Of a stretch of 64,000 nucleotides of DNA, positions 18,164 to 26,960 are shown one piece after another (positions within the stretch are counted from its first letter, which is position 1; each line of letters starts with the position of its first letter). The notes beneath the pieces were generated by a model. It saw only the letters and a list, made by a program, of their open reading frames with translations, did not search any database and was not told the DNA's origin. This DNA is from Pseudobdellovibrionaceae bacterium. Lineage in GTDB: Bacteria; Bdellovibrionota; Bdellovibrionia; Bdellovibrionales; JAMPXM01. The position numbers were made by a program, and so were the translations under genes. The stretch lies in the NCBI GenBank assembly GCA_021463345.1, contig JAJTYM010000012.1, forward strand, positions 1 to 64,000. Reading direction: 5' to 3'.

Positions 18164-18739
18164 ATGAAGGTACGTGTGTTGAAATCTCAGGCGGGCTTCT
18201 CGCTCGTCGAATTGATGATCGTCGTGGCGATCATCGGCATTCTGGCGACGATCGCGATCCCGAACTTCACGCGTTTCCAATCCAAGGCGCGTCAGTCGGA
18301 GGCTCGCAACAACCTCGCGGCGTATTACTCCGCGAACAAGGCGACGTACTCCGAGTGGAACATGTACATCGGTAACTTCGTCGCGATCGGCTTCCGCCCG
18401 GAAGGTCGCCTCGGCTACCGCATCACGGGCGCGGACATCACGGCCGCCGCCATGCCAAGCGGTTACACGGGACCCGGCGACTTGGCCAACGACCACGCCT
18501 GCGTTGCCACGGACCAGACTTGCACGTCCAACGCCAACGACGGCACGACGTGGTCATCGGCTTGGGATGAGAACACGGCCGGTTCCGTCATCGCGGCGGC
18601 TCCCGCCGGCTGCGCGGGCGCGACCTCGAATATCGCTTTTACCACCTGCGCTTCGGGTCAGCACAACAACATCGGCGTGGTCGACACGTGGCGGATCAAC
18701 CAGACGAAAGTTTTGGATAACCCGACGCCCGGTATCTAA
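18164..18739 (+). CDS. Type IV major pilin-like protein (second of tandem pair)
   Basis: A 191-residue prepilin with an 11-residue leader (MKVRVLKSQAG) followed by 'FSLVELMIVVAIIGILATIA', a textbook class-a pilin N-terminus with Glu5. The mature domain holds paired cysteines suited to a D-loop and ends in 'PTPGI'. A GGGGG ribosome-binding site precedes the ATG, and a strong intrinsic terminator follows the gene. The gene shares its N-terminal half and 'SEWNMYIGNFVAIGFRPEGR' with the upstream copy, so the pair arose by tandem duplication. The canonical helix and own terminator make it the better candidate for the major pilin. Confidence 0.92.
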   Translation: MKVRVLKSQAGFSLVELMIVVAIIGILATIAIPNFTRFQSKARQSEARNNLAAYYSANKATYSEWNMYIGNFVAIGFRPEGRLGYRITGADITAAAMPSGYTGPGDLANDHACVATDQTCTSNANDGTTWSSAWDENTAGSVIAAAPAGCAGATSNIAFTTCASGQHNNIGVVDTWRINQTKVLDNPTPGI

Positions 18740-18793
18740 TGGGCCAAGGGCGTTCTTCGCCCGGTTTGGGGCTTTTGAAAACCGGATCCCGAT

Positions 18794-18825
18794 GAGAAGC
18801 CGCGGCAAGCGGCTTCTCGCTTTTT
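18794..18825 (+). terminator. Intrinsic terminator after second pilin
   Basis: A perfect 10-bp stem (18794-18803 with 18809-18818) closes a 5-base loop and is followed by GCTTTTT. It ends the pilin transcript 55 bases after the stop codon. Confidence 0.85.
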
Positions 18826-18858
18826 GGGGCCGTGCTCGTTATACTCTGTAAGCCACCT

Positions 18859-19692
18859 ATGAAAAGCGCGAACACCCGGGCCCTCATCCTCAACGTCGTC
18901 ATTCTCGGGCTGGCGTTCGCGGCCACCCAGTTTGCCGACGTCGGCGACCGCGTGCCCTCCGAAGCGCGCCGCCGCCCGCTTTTCGCCCCGCCCGAGACGA
19001 TCAAGCATTTCACCTTCGGCTACGGTGAAACCATGGCCGATTCGCTCTGGATCCGCGTGATCCAGGATCTCGATTATTGCGAACGGGCCCCCGATCTCAA
19101 CGAGAGCCGGAAGGCGGAAGAGCTGCAGTGGGACAAGCTTTCGCCCGAGGAGCAGCACCGGCGCAATCTCCCTCCTGCGCTGTCGGGCGCGAGCATCGAC
19201 AAATCCAAGCCGTCCATGTGCGATCGCGGCTGGGTCTACAATTACATCAACGCGATTACCGAGCTCGCGCCGAGGTTCCGAATGCCCTATTCGGCGGGTG
19301 CGACCGTGATGAGCATCCTCGTCGATGACAGGGAGGGTGCGCGCTTGATTTACGAAAAGGGCCTCCAGCAGTTCCCCGACGATTGGACGATGGCCTACAG
19401 GGCGGCCTATCACTACCTTTATGAAGTCGACGATCCCCAGCGCGCGGCCGAGCTTCTGGTCGCCGCGGGCAAGAAGGGAGCGCCGCCCTGGGTGAATCTG
19501 CTGGCGTCGCGGTTGTATACGGTCTCGGGACGGGCGCATCTCGCCAAATCCGTGCTCGAGGAGACTTTGGCGAATACGCCGCCGGGCCCCGCGCGGGAAC
19601 GCATCCTCCAACGACTCAAGGATATCGACGTGGCCCTGCGCGCGTCGGCCTCGGCGCCCGAGGGGAGCGCTCCCACCTCCGCTGGAAAATGA
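18859..19692 (+). CDS. TPR-like membrane-anchored protein next to pilins
   Basis: A 277-residue protein with an N-terminal hydrophobic helix (about residues 6-22, 'ALILNVVILGLAFAATQFAD') and no lipobox, so probably anchored in the inner membrane with a periplasmic helical domain. 'FGYGETMADSLWIRVIQDLD' is followed by helix pairs around residues 140-250 that look like tetratricopeptide repeats. A TATACT box at 18840-18845 leaves only a very short leader, and there is no clear ribosome-binding site. Its position after the pilins suggests a role in pilus assembly or stability, but that is inference from context. Confidence 0.78.
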   Translation: MKSANTRALILNVVILGLAFAATQFADVGDRVPSEARRRPLFAPPETIKHFTFGYGETMADSLWIRVIQDLDYCERAPDLNESRKAEELQWDKLSPEEQHRRNLPPALSGASIDKSKPSMCDRGWVYNYINAITELAPRFRMPYSAGATVMSILVDDREGARLIYEKGLQQFPDDWTMAYRAAYHYLYEVDDPQRAAELLVAAGKKGAPPWVNLLASRLYTVSGRAHLAKSVLEETLANTPPGPARERILQRLKDIDVALRASASAPEGSAPTSAGK

Positions 19693-19766
19693 GAGCGGCG
19701 ATCGAGATCAACCCGTTCATGAAGAGCGACCGCTCCTCATGAACGGGTTGGTCTCGATCGCCGCTC
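19693..19766 (+). repeat. 30-bp near-perfect hairpin after TPR-like gene
   Basis: Arms 19693-19722 and 19737-19766 pair over 30 positions with a single G-U wobble; the 14-base loop contains a further GAGCG/CGCTC pairing. No U-run follows on the plus strand, so it is not a standard intrinsic terminator; it may stabilise the mRNA end or block read-through into dnaJ. Confidence 0.75.
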
Positions 19767-19830
19767 CAAAAGAAAAATTTCAGGGAAAGGCCCGCTCGCG
19801 TCAGGAACGGCCGAGGTCGAGAGTCTGAGC

Positions 19831-19860
19831 TTGACCGTGTTCGGTCCGGCACCATATTGC
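19831..19860 (+). promoter_or_regulatory. Possible dnaJ promoter
   Basis: TTGACC at 19831-19836 is followed after 18 bases by TATTGC (19855-19860), some 25 bases before the dnaJ start. The -10 match is weak. No CIRCE inverted repeat is seen nearby. Confidence 0.3.
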
Positions 19861-19884
19861 TTGGCAGAGGCCGTCTCAACTATT

Positions 19885-20985
19885 ATGGCGAATCAAGACT
19901 ATTACGAAATTCTCGGCGTACCCCGCGACGCGGATCAGGACACCATCAAAAGGTCCTATCGCCGGCTGGCGATGCAGTACCATCCCGACAAGAACCCCGG
20001 CAGCAAGGAGGCCGAGGAGAAGTTCAAGGCCGCCGCTGGCGCGTACGAAATTCTGGGCGATCCTGAGAAGCGGGCGAAGTACGATCGATTCGGGCACGCG
20101 GCTTTCCAGGGGGGCATGGGCGGCGGGTTCCGCGATGTCGAGGACGTTTTTGCGAGCTTCAGCGACATTTTCGGCGACTTCTTCGGAGGCGCGACAGGCG
20201 GTCGGTCTCGCCGCGGCCGTCATCAAGGACCGAGCCGCGGCTCCGACCTTCGTTACGTCTGTGCGATCGAGCTGAAAGACGTCATCACCGGTCTTGAGAA
20301 AGACATCGAGTTCGATACCGAGGAAAGTTGCAGAACCTGCAGCGGCACCGGCGCGAAAGAGGGCACTCGCCCCGAGACCTGCGGGACGTGCGGGGGTGCG
20401 GGCCAGGTTGTCACGAGCCAAGGTTTCTTCTCTGTCGCGACGACTTGCCCCGCGTGCCGCGGAACAGGGCAGGTCGTGCGTAACCCGTGCGCGGATTGCT
20501 CGGGACGAGGCCGTGTGAAAACCCATCGCAAGATCCGCGTGAGCATCCCGGCGGGCGTCGATACGGGCACGCAACTGCGCGTGACCAGCGAAGGCGAGGG
20601 CGGGTATCGCGGTGGGCCTTCGGGCGACCTGTACGTGCAGATCCAAGTGGAGGACGACGCGCGCTTCGAGCGGCACGGCCTCGATCTGCTCGGCCGTGTG
20701 ACGATCTCGTACCTGCAGGCTTTGCTCGGGGCCGAGGTCGAAGTGGAAACGATCGAAAACGACGAGACGATCACGATCCCGGCCGGCACGGCGAGTGGGG
20801 AACGCGTGCGTTTGGAGAAGAAGGGCATTCCCTCCTTGAGGGGCGGCGGTCGCGGATCGATCTTCTACGAGGTCGAAGTGGAAATCCCCCGCAAGCTCAA
20901 GAAGGAAGAGGAGAAGCTTCTTCGCGACATCGCCAAGGTCCGCGGTGAGAGCGTCTTGGCCGCGAAAAAAGGTCTATTCGGCTAA
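19885..20985 (+). CDS. dnaJ: Chaperone protein DnaJ
   Basis: A 366-residue Hsp40 co-chaperone that stimulates DnaK ATPase and presents unfolded clients. The J domain (4-70) has the HPD motif at 33-35, followed by a Gly/Phe-rich stretch ('GGMGGGFRDVEDVFASFSDI'), then four CxxCxGxG zinc modules between residues 149 and 209 and the C-terminal client-binding domains. Length and order are those of a full type-I DnaJ. dnaK follows 266 bases downstream on the same strand, the reverse of the commonest dnaK-dnaJ order and with enough space for separate promoters. Confidence 0.95.
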   Translation: MANQDYYEILGVPRDADQDTIKRSYRRLAMQYHPDKNPGSKEAEEKFKAAAGAYEILGDPEKRAKYDRFGHAAFQGGMGGGFRDVEDVFASFSDIFGDFFGGATGGRSRRGRHQGPSRGSDLRYVCAIELKDVITGLEKDIEFDTEESCRTCSGTGAKEGTRPETCGTCGGAGQVVTSQGFFSVATTCPACRGTGQVVRNPCADCSGRGRVKTHRKIRVSIPAGVDTGTQLRVTSEGEGGYRGGPSGDLYVQIQVEDDARFERHGLDLLGRVTISYLQALLGAEVEVETIENDETITIPAGTASGERVRLEKKGIPSLRGGGRGSIFYEVEVEIPRKLKKEEEKLLRDIAKVRGESVLAAKKGLFG

Positions 20986-21151
20986 CCTTCCGGAATTACG
21001 TTTGATTTAAAGATCAACGCGGGTTCTTGTCGCTTTCTTCAGCCGATGGGGCCGACTTGTCGCCAAGGGCGCGCGCTGGAGAATGCCTCCGGGTCAAACT
21101 CCAAACGCGCCCGAGTGGGCGGAATTTCTCGGTCGACCGAGAGCGTTTGGC

Positions 21152-21180
21152 TTGACGAACCCATCAAGAGTCACACATTT
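21152..21180 (+). promoter_or_regulatory. Possible dnaK promoter
   Basis: TTGACG at 21152-21157 is followed after 17 bases by ACATTT (21175-21180), giving a leader of roughly 65 bases before dnaK. The match is better at -35 than at -10, and no sigma-32 or CIRCE pattern is clear. Confidence 0.35.
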
Positions 21181-21251
21181 AAGCCGTGATCGAAGCGCGT
21201 TCACGGCGCGCTCCAAGGTTTCAGGAAGTCCGGTTTTTAGAGGAGTCATTC

Positions 21252-23162
<1,911 letters not shown>

Positions 23163-23184
23163 GGCGCGTCCGCCATCTCTGATC

Positions 23185-23230
23185 GAAAGCGAAAACGCCG
23201 GGCTCGCATGGGCCCGGCGTTTTCGCTTTC
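23185..23230 (+). terminator. Long hairpin terminator after dnaK
   Basis: A perfect 19-bp stem (23185-23203 with 23212-23230) with an 8-base loop starts 22 bases after the dnaK stop. A TTTT run is part of the 3' arm rather than following it. The symmetrical arms could also serve the minus-strand gene that ends at 23305. Confidence 0.75.
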
Positions 23231-23304
23231 AGGGTTCGTTTTCGCCGACTGAGTCCGCCGAGCGCGGGCGGATTAGCTTCGGAAACGTCGATGGCGGCGG
23301 GCGG

Positions 23305-23919
23305 TCAGCGTCGGCCCTTGAGACCCGCCTCGTCGAATTCGTAAACGAGGCCGAAGCTCAGGTACGAGAAAGCCTTGGTCACGTTCAGCCCGAGTTCGGC
23401 CATGAACCGCAGGTTCTCCCAATTGAGCGTTTTCCACTCGGAACCGACGGCGAGCTGCACCGGGACGAAAGTTCTGTCGTCACGGCTGGTGACGCCGAAG
23501 GGGAGCGCGGCGTACGGAGTCAGGTCACCGACTTCGGTTTCGATTTTTTTACTGATGAGCGGGTGGAAGCGGATGCTGAATTCGGTTTCATCGGCCACGC
23601 GCGCGTAGAGAAGGCCGGCTGAGCCGCCGATCGCGGGTTGATTGCCGGAGTCGGGGAACGGCACCCATTTGTAAAAGGCGCCGAGCTGGAAGTCGACTTC
23701 GCCGAAGCCGACGAGCGTACGGATGGCTTGATCTTCGGCGACGCTCGTGTCGAAGCGACCCAGCATGTTCATGCCGTCGTATCTGTTCAAGATGAATTGC
23801 GGCTCGAGGGTCACGCGGTAACGGCCGGGGGCCGCGATGTCACCCGTGTCCATCGTCGAGAAATAAGCGTTCGCGGTGGCGGGCAAGAGCAGGAAGGCGG
23901 AAAGCAAGTACTTCAACAT
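23305..23919 (-). CDS. Outer-membrane beta-barrel-like protein
   Basis: A 204-residue exported protein. The signal peptide MLKYLLSAFLLLPATANA would be cleaved before YFST. The mature part alternates polar and hydrophobic residues in short amphipathic strands ('RYRVTLEPQFILNRY', 'VDFQLGAFYKWVPF', 'LSFGLVYEFDEAG'), as in an 8-stranded barrel. The start at 23919 has a GGAGGAA ribosome-binding site; the longer frame upstream overlaps the divergent glycosyltransferase gene. No specific family is recognised. Confidence 0.75.
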   Translation of the reverse strand: MLKYLLSAFLLLPATANAYFSTMDTGDIAAPGRYRVTLEPQFILNRYDGMNMLGRFDTSVAEDQAIRTLVGFGEVDFQLGAFYKWVPFPDSGNQPAIGGSAGLLYARVADETEFSIRFHPLISKKIETEVGDLTPYAALPFGVTSRDDRTFVPVQLAVGSEWKTLNWENLRFMAELGLNVTKAFSYLSFGLVYEFDEAGLKGRR

Positions 23920-24040
23920 CGGGTCGTTCCTCCATAAATCGGTCCAAATCTCTGGGATAGAACAATTCCCGTAACGCGGCAACAGGGCAAGCGGGCGGCC
24001 GTGTTTGACAAGGCGCCCTATTCTTGAGAGTTTTGATCGC

Positions 24041-24856
24041 GTGATCGATCCGCTGTTATCCCTTGCCATCATCACGCTCAATGAAGAAGCGAATATCGAA
24101 CGGTGCATCCGTTCGGTTCCTTGGGCCGCCGACATCGTCGTTGTGGACAGCGGCAGCGTCGACCGCACAGTCGAGATCGCCGAACGTTTGGGCGCCCGGG
24201 TATTCCGCGAAAAATGGCGTGGCTACCGCGGCCAAAAAATCCGCGCGACGGAGCTCTGCCGCCACGATTGGGTACTTTCCCTGGACGCTGATGAGGCACT
24301 GTCTCCAGAGGCGGTGCACGAGCTCGAGGGGGTTTTCGCCGCGGGCAGGCTGGCTGGCGGCACGGTGGATGGCTTTGAGTTCCCGCGTCTTTCGCATCAC
24401 ATGGGGCGTTGGATCCGTCACGGTGGTTGGTATCCCGACTGGCAGTTGCGTTTGTTCCATCGCGGCCGCGCCCGTTGGAGCGCGGGGCACGTGCACGAAC
24501 GGGTCGTAGCTCCCCGCACGGAACGGCTTCTCCATCCCATTCACCATTGGCCGTTTCGCGACCTCGCCGAGCAGGTCCGCACCAACAATGACTACTCGGG
24601 TCTGGGCGCGCGGGACCTTTTCGAGCGCGGGCGCGCGTTCAGCCTGGTCGCGCTCGTCTTCAAGCCATGGTCGAAATTCATCGAGACTTATTTGCTCAAG
24701 CGAGGCTTCTTGGATGGGCTTCCGGGCTTCATCATCTCGGTGGGCGCAGCCTATTCGGTCTTCCTCAAATTCGCCAAATTGCGCGAGATGGAAAAGCGGA
24801 CCGTGAGTCGCGGCCGTTCGGAGCTATCGGCTGACGACGGCTCTGTTTCGACCTGA
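24041..24856 (+). CDS. Family-2 glycosyltransferase (WaaE/LgtF-like)
   Basis: A 271-residue GT-A-fold transferase. It opens with 'LSLAIITLNEEANIERCI', has 'DIVVVDSGSVDRTVEIA' for nucleotide binding and the DAD motif at residues 82-84 for metal binding; 'GRWIRHGGWYPDWQLRLFHR' is typical of the WaaE/beta-1,4-glucosyltransferase subgroup that extends lipopolysaccharide inner core. A C-terminal amphipathic/hydrophobic segment (about 205-245) suggests membrane association. The GTG at 24041, ten bases after GAGAG, gives the family's usual start; a TTG at 24005 in frame has no ribosome-binding site. The acceptor sugar cannot be told from sequence. Confidence 0.88.
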   Translation: MIDPLLSLAIITLNEEANIERCIRSVPWAADIVVVDSGSVDRTVEIAERLGARVFREKWRGYRGQKIRATELCRHDWVLSLDADEALSPEAVHELEGVFAAGRLAGGTVDGFEFPRLSHHMGRWIRHGGWYPDWQLRLFHRGRARWSAGHVHERVVAPRTERLLHPIHHWPFRDLAEQVRTNNDYSGLGARDLFERGRAFSLVALVFKPWSKFIETYLLKRGFLDGLPGFIISVGAAYSVFLKFAKLREMEKRTVSRGRSELSADDGSVST

Positions 24857-25014
24857 GCGTCTCGATTTGAAGCGCGCAGGCCCCGGGAGTTTCCCGCTCT
24901 TCGACGGCCGCATTCTCATTCGGGAACTCAGATTCCGGTCGGGCTTCACCGATCAATACGGGTAAATCGAACTCGCGTTTGGTCATCGGCTCGAGGGGGC
25001 CGGAGGTGTGCGTT

Positions 25015-26265
25015 TTGAGTCGTCCGGTTGTCGCCGTGCGGGCTTCGGCGTTCGTTCTCGCAGCTCTTTGCTCGTCGCTGCCCGCGAGAGCGGCCGAGGA
25101 CGTTCCTTGCCGGTGTGAACCGGTGCGATGCAAGCCTTGCGAAGTCGCCCTCGAGCATCCGACGTTCTACACGGCCAAATGCGGGCCCAATCACGCGAAG
25201 GTCAAGTCTTGCGCGCGCGCGACGTGCGAACCCGTCTCCGATCAGAAGCGGTGCCTTGCCGGCCTGCAAAGCGATGGCGAGGGAAAGAGCGCGCCTGGGA
25301 AAGCTTCGGACGCGGTCCGCTTTGGCGGCGGCGCGCTCGCGGCCGAGCCCGTCGGCACGATCAGCGGCGTGGTGGGGAGCGCGAAGTTGATCCGGGTGAG
25401 CGGCGGGGTGGAGCCGGCTCACTTCGACAAGAAGGTCTTCGATGGGGACGCCGTCGAAACAGCCGCTGGCGGAAAAGTCCGCGTCGAGCTCAACGATCGA
25501 AGCGTCCTGACCATCGCACCGGACTCGCGCGTGGCGGTGGAAACCCGGGCGAGCGGTGACAGAGCCGGTCGCCGCAGGACGCTCCTGAATTTGATGTACG
25601 GCAGGGTCCGCGCGAAGGTGGATAAGGCGAACAAACGCGACGGCACGGGCAGTGCGTTTCAAGTCCGTACGAAATCGGCGGTGGCCGGCGTGCGCGGCAC
25701 GGATTTCGTGACGAGCTTCGCGCTCGGCGAAGGGAGTTGGGTCACCGAGGTCAAGACGCTCGAGGGTCATGTCGAATTCGGAGGTGAGTCGCGCGCGGAT
25801 CGCGCCGACGTGAGGGCGGGGGAGGCGGCGAGCTTCATCATCCATGCTCCACCGATGGTCGACGCCGCCCGGTTGCGTGGCTGCATCGATAACGGGATCT
25901 TGAGCGAAGTCCGCAAGATGGAAGCGGGCGAGATCGAAAGGCTCAAGCGCGCCACCGGTTTTCAGATTCTTGAAGGGAGAGACGCGTCCTTGCCGTCGTC
26001 CGATCTCGGGCGTTCGCCCGCTGGGCTGCAGTCCGACGTCGTCTGCAGCGAGCCGGAAGCCGATTTCAACTGGTGCTCGTTCACCTGCGAGGGCAATCCG
26101 GCTCGTCAATCGAGGTGCGACACGCGGCTGCCGGGAGTGCGCTGCGTGCGTCGCATCTGCAACGCCAACGGGCGTTGGGCGGAGCGCACGGTGTTGCCCA
26201 AAAGCGCTTGGAGCTCTTGCGATCCTAAGGGCGTGGTCGTCCGCCGCGATTGCGGTGCGGATTGA
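25015..26265 (+). CDS. Secreted FecR-domain protein, Cys-rich ends
   Basis: A 416-residue exported protein. The TTG start at 25015, eight bases after GGAGG, gives a clean signal peptide (MSRPVVAVRASAFVLAALCS, cleaved after ARA). A Cys-rich N-terminal segment (CRCEPVRCKPCE) precedes a FecR domain at about residues 115-250, with 'GDAVETAAGGKVRVELNDRS', 'LMYGRVRAKVD' and 'VAGVRGTDFVTSF'. The C-terminus holds another cysteine cluster. FecR domains of this type occur in periplasmic proteins without any FecI sigma partner, and none is nearby. It is probably a structural or binding protein of the envelope; the partner is unknown. Confidence 0.82.
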   Translation: MSRPVVAVRASAFVLAALCSSLPARAAEDVPCRCEPVRCKPCEVALEHPTFYTAKCGPNHAKVKSCARATCEPVSDQKRCLAGLQSDGEGKSAPGKASDAVRFGGGALAAEPVGTISGVVGSAKLIRVSGGVEPAHFDKKVFDGDAVETAAGGKVRVELNDRSVLTIAPDSRVAVETRASGDRAGRRRTLLNLMYGRVRAKVDKANKRDGTGSAFQVRTKSAVAGVRGTDFVTSFALGEGSWVTEVKTLEGHVEFGGESRADRADVRAGEAASFIIHAPPMVDAARLRGCIDNGILSEVRKMEAGEIERLKRATGFQILEGRDASLPSSDLGRSPAGLQSDVVCSEPEADFNWCSFTCEGNPARQSRCDTRLPGVRCVRRICNANGRWAERTVLPKSAWSSCDPKGVVVRRDCGAD

Positions 26266-26397
26266 CGTTCCATCCCTGTTTTAAACCACTTCCCCATTTC
26301 GAATTTCAGGCGTGCTGACAATTCAAGCACTTGAGGGAATGGGTTGCCCGACGAAGTCAGTCACATTCTTTTTGGGTATTATTTTCACTTGAAGGGT

Positions 26398-26426
26398 TGC
26401 ATCTTCGTACACCCGGTTCTATAACC
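26398..26426 (+). promoter_or_regulatory. Promoter of tRNA-His
   Basis: TTGCAT (26398-26403), a 17-base spacer and TATAAC (26421-26426) lie about 26 bases before the tRNA. The -10 box matches the sigma-70 consensus at five of six positions. Confidence 0.6.
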
Positions 26427-26452
26427 GTCCTCTGCTATTTTCGACCCTTATG

Positions 26453-26529
26453 GTGACTGTAGCTCAGCTGGTTAGAGCATCGGATTGTGATTCCGAGGGT
26501 CGCGGGTTCAAGTCCCGTCAGTCACCCCA
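26453..26529 (+). tRNA. tRNA-His (anticodon GTG)
   Basis: A full cloverleaf: acceptor GTGACTG/CAGTCAC (26453-26459 and 26519-26525), D-arm AGCTCAGCTGGTTAGAGC, anticodon loop TTGTGAT with GTG at 26487-26489, T-arm with GTTCAAG, and encoded CCA at 26527-26529. The base before the acceptor (26452) is G and the discriminator is C, the G-1:C73 pair that marks tRNA-His. Confidence 0.97.
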
Positions 26530-26960
26530 ATTTATTCTTTCATCCGAAATTTGGTTCTACGATTCTGCGGCGTGGCTCTTGGCTCGTCATTGAGCTCAGA
26601 TCCCATCGGCGAACGTAAAGACGATGGAAACCTGCCGGCTGGCGTGATCTGAAAACGATGCGGCATTGCGCGCGACTCGCCGGCGCCGGTGAGCGCGGTC
26701 GCTGTTTCTAGAAGTGCGGGCGCGAGTTCCTGGACGCTTGGCGGGCCGGTGTTCGTCAGTTCGATCTAAGTCCTGACGGTATCTACGGAAATAATTTATG
26801 ATCATCAAGAAAAGATGAGTGTTTCCCGAAACGAAGGATGGCGGACCAGGAGACGAAAAAGAACGTGATTTCGAAAGCTTTTCATTGGAGCGGCGAGAAT
26901 TCGAGCGTGGCTTCGAGGATGCCTGATTGATCGTTTGGCGCCTTAAAACGGAACTCAGTG
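26530..26960 (+). other. Intergenic region after tRNA-His
   Basis: These 431 bases hold no recognisable gene. A 30-codon frame beginning MADQETKKNVISKAF at 26838 and a 132-codon minus-strand frame are open but show no protein-like features. No repeat of the tRNA 3' end is seen here. Confidence 0.35.

Noticed and set aside
20986-21251. CIRCE element or sigma-32 promoter before dnaK
   Set aside because: No TTAGCACTC-N9-GAGTGCTAA repeat and no CTTGAAA/CCCCAT pair is present; only a generic -35-like TTGACG is seen.
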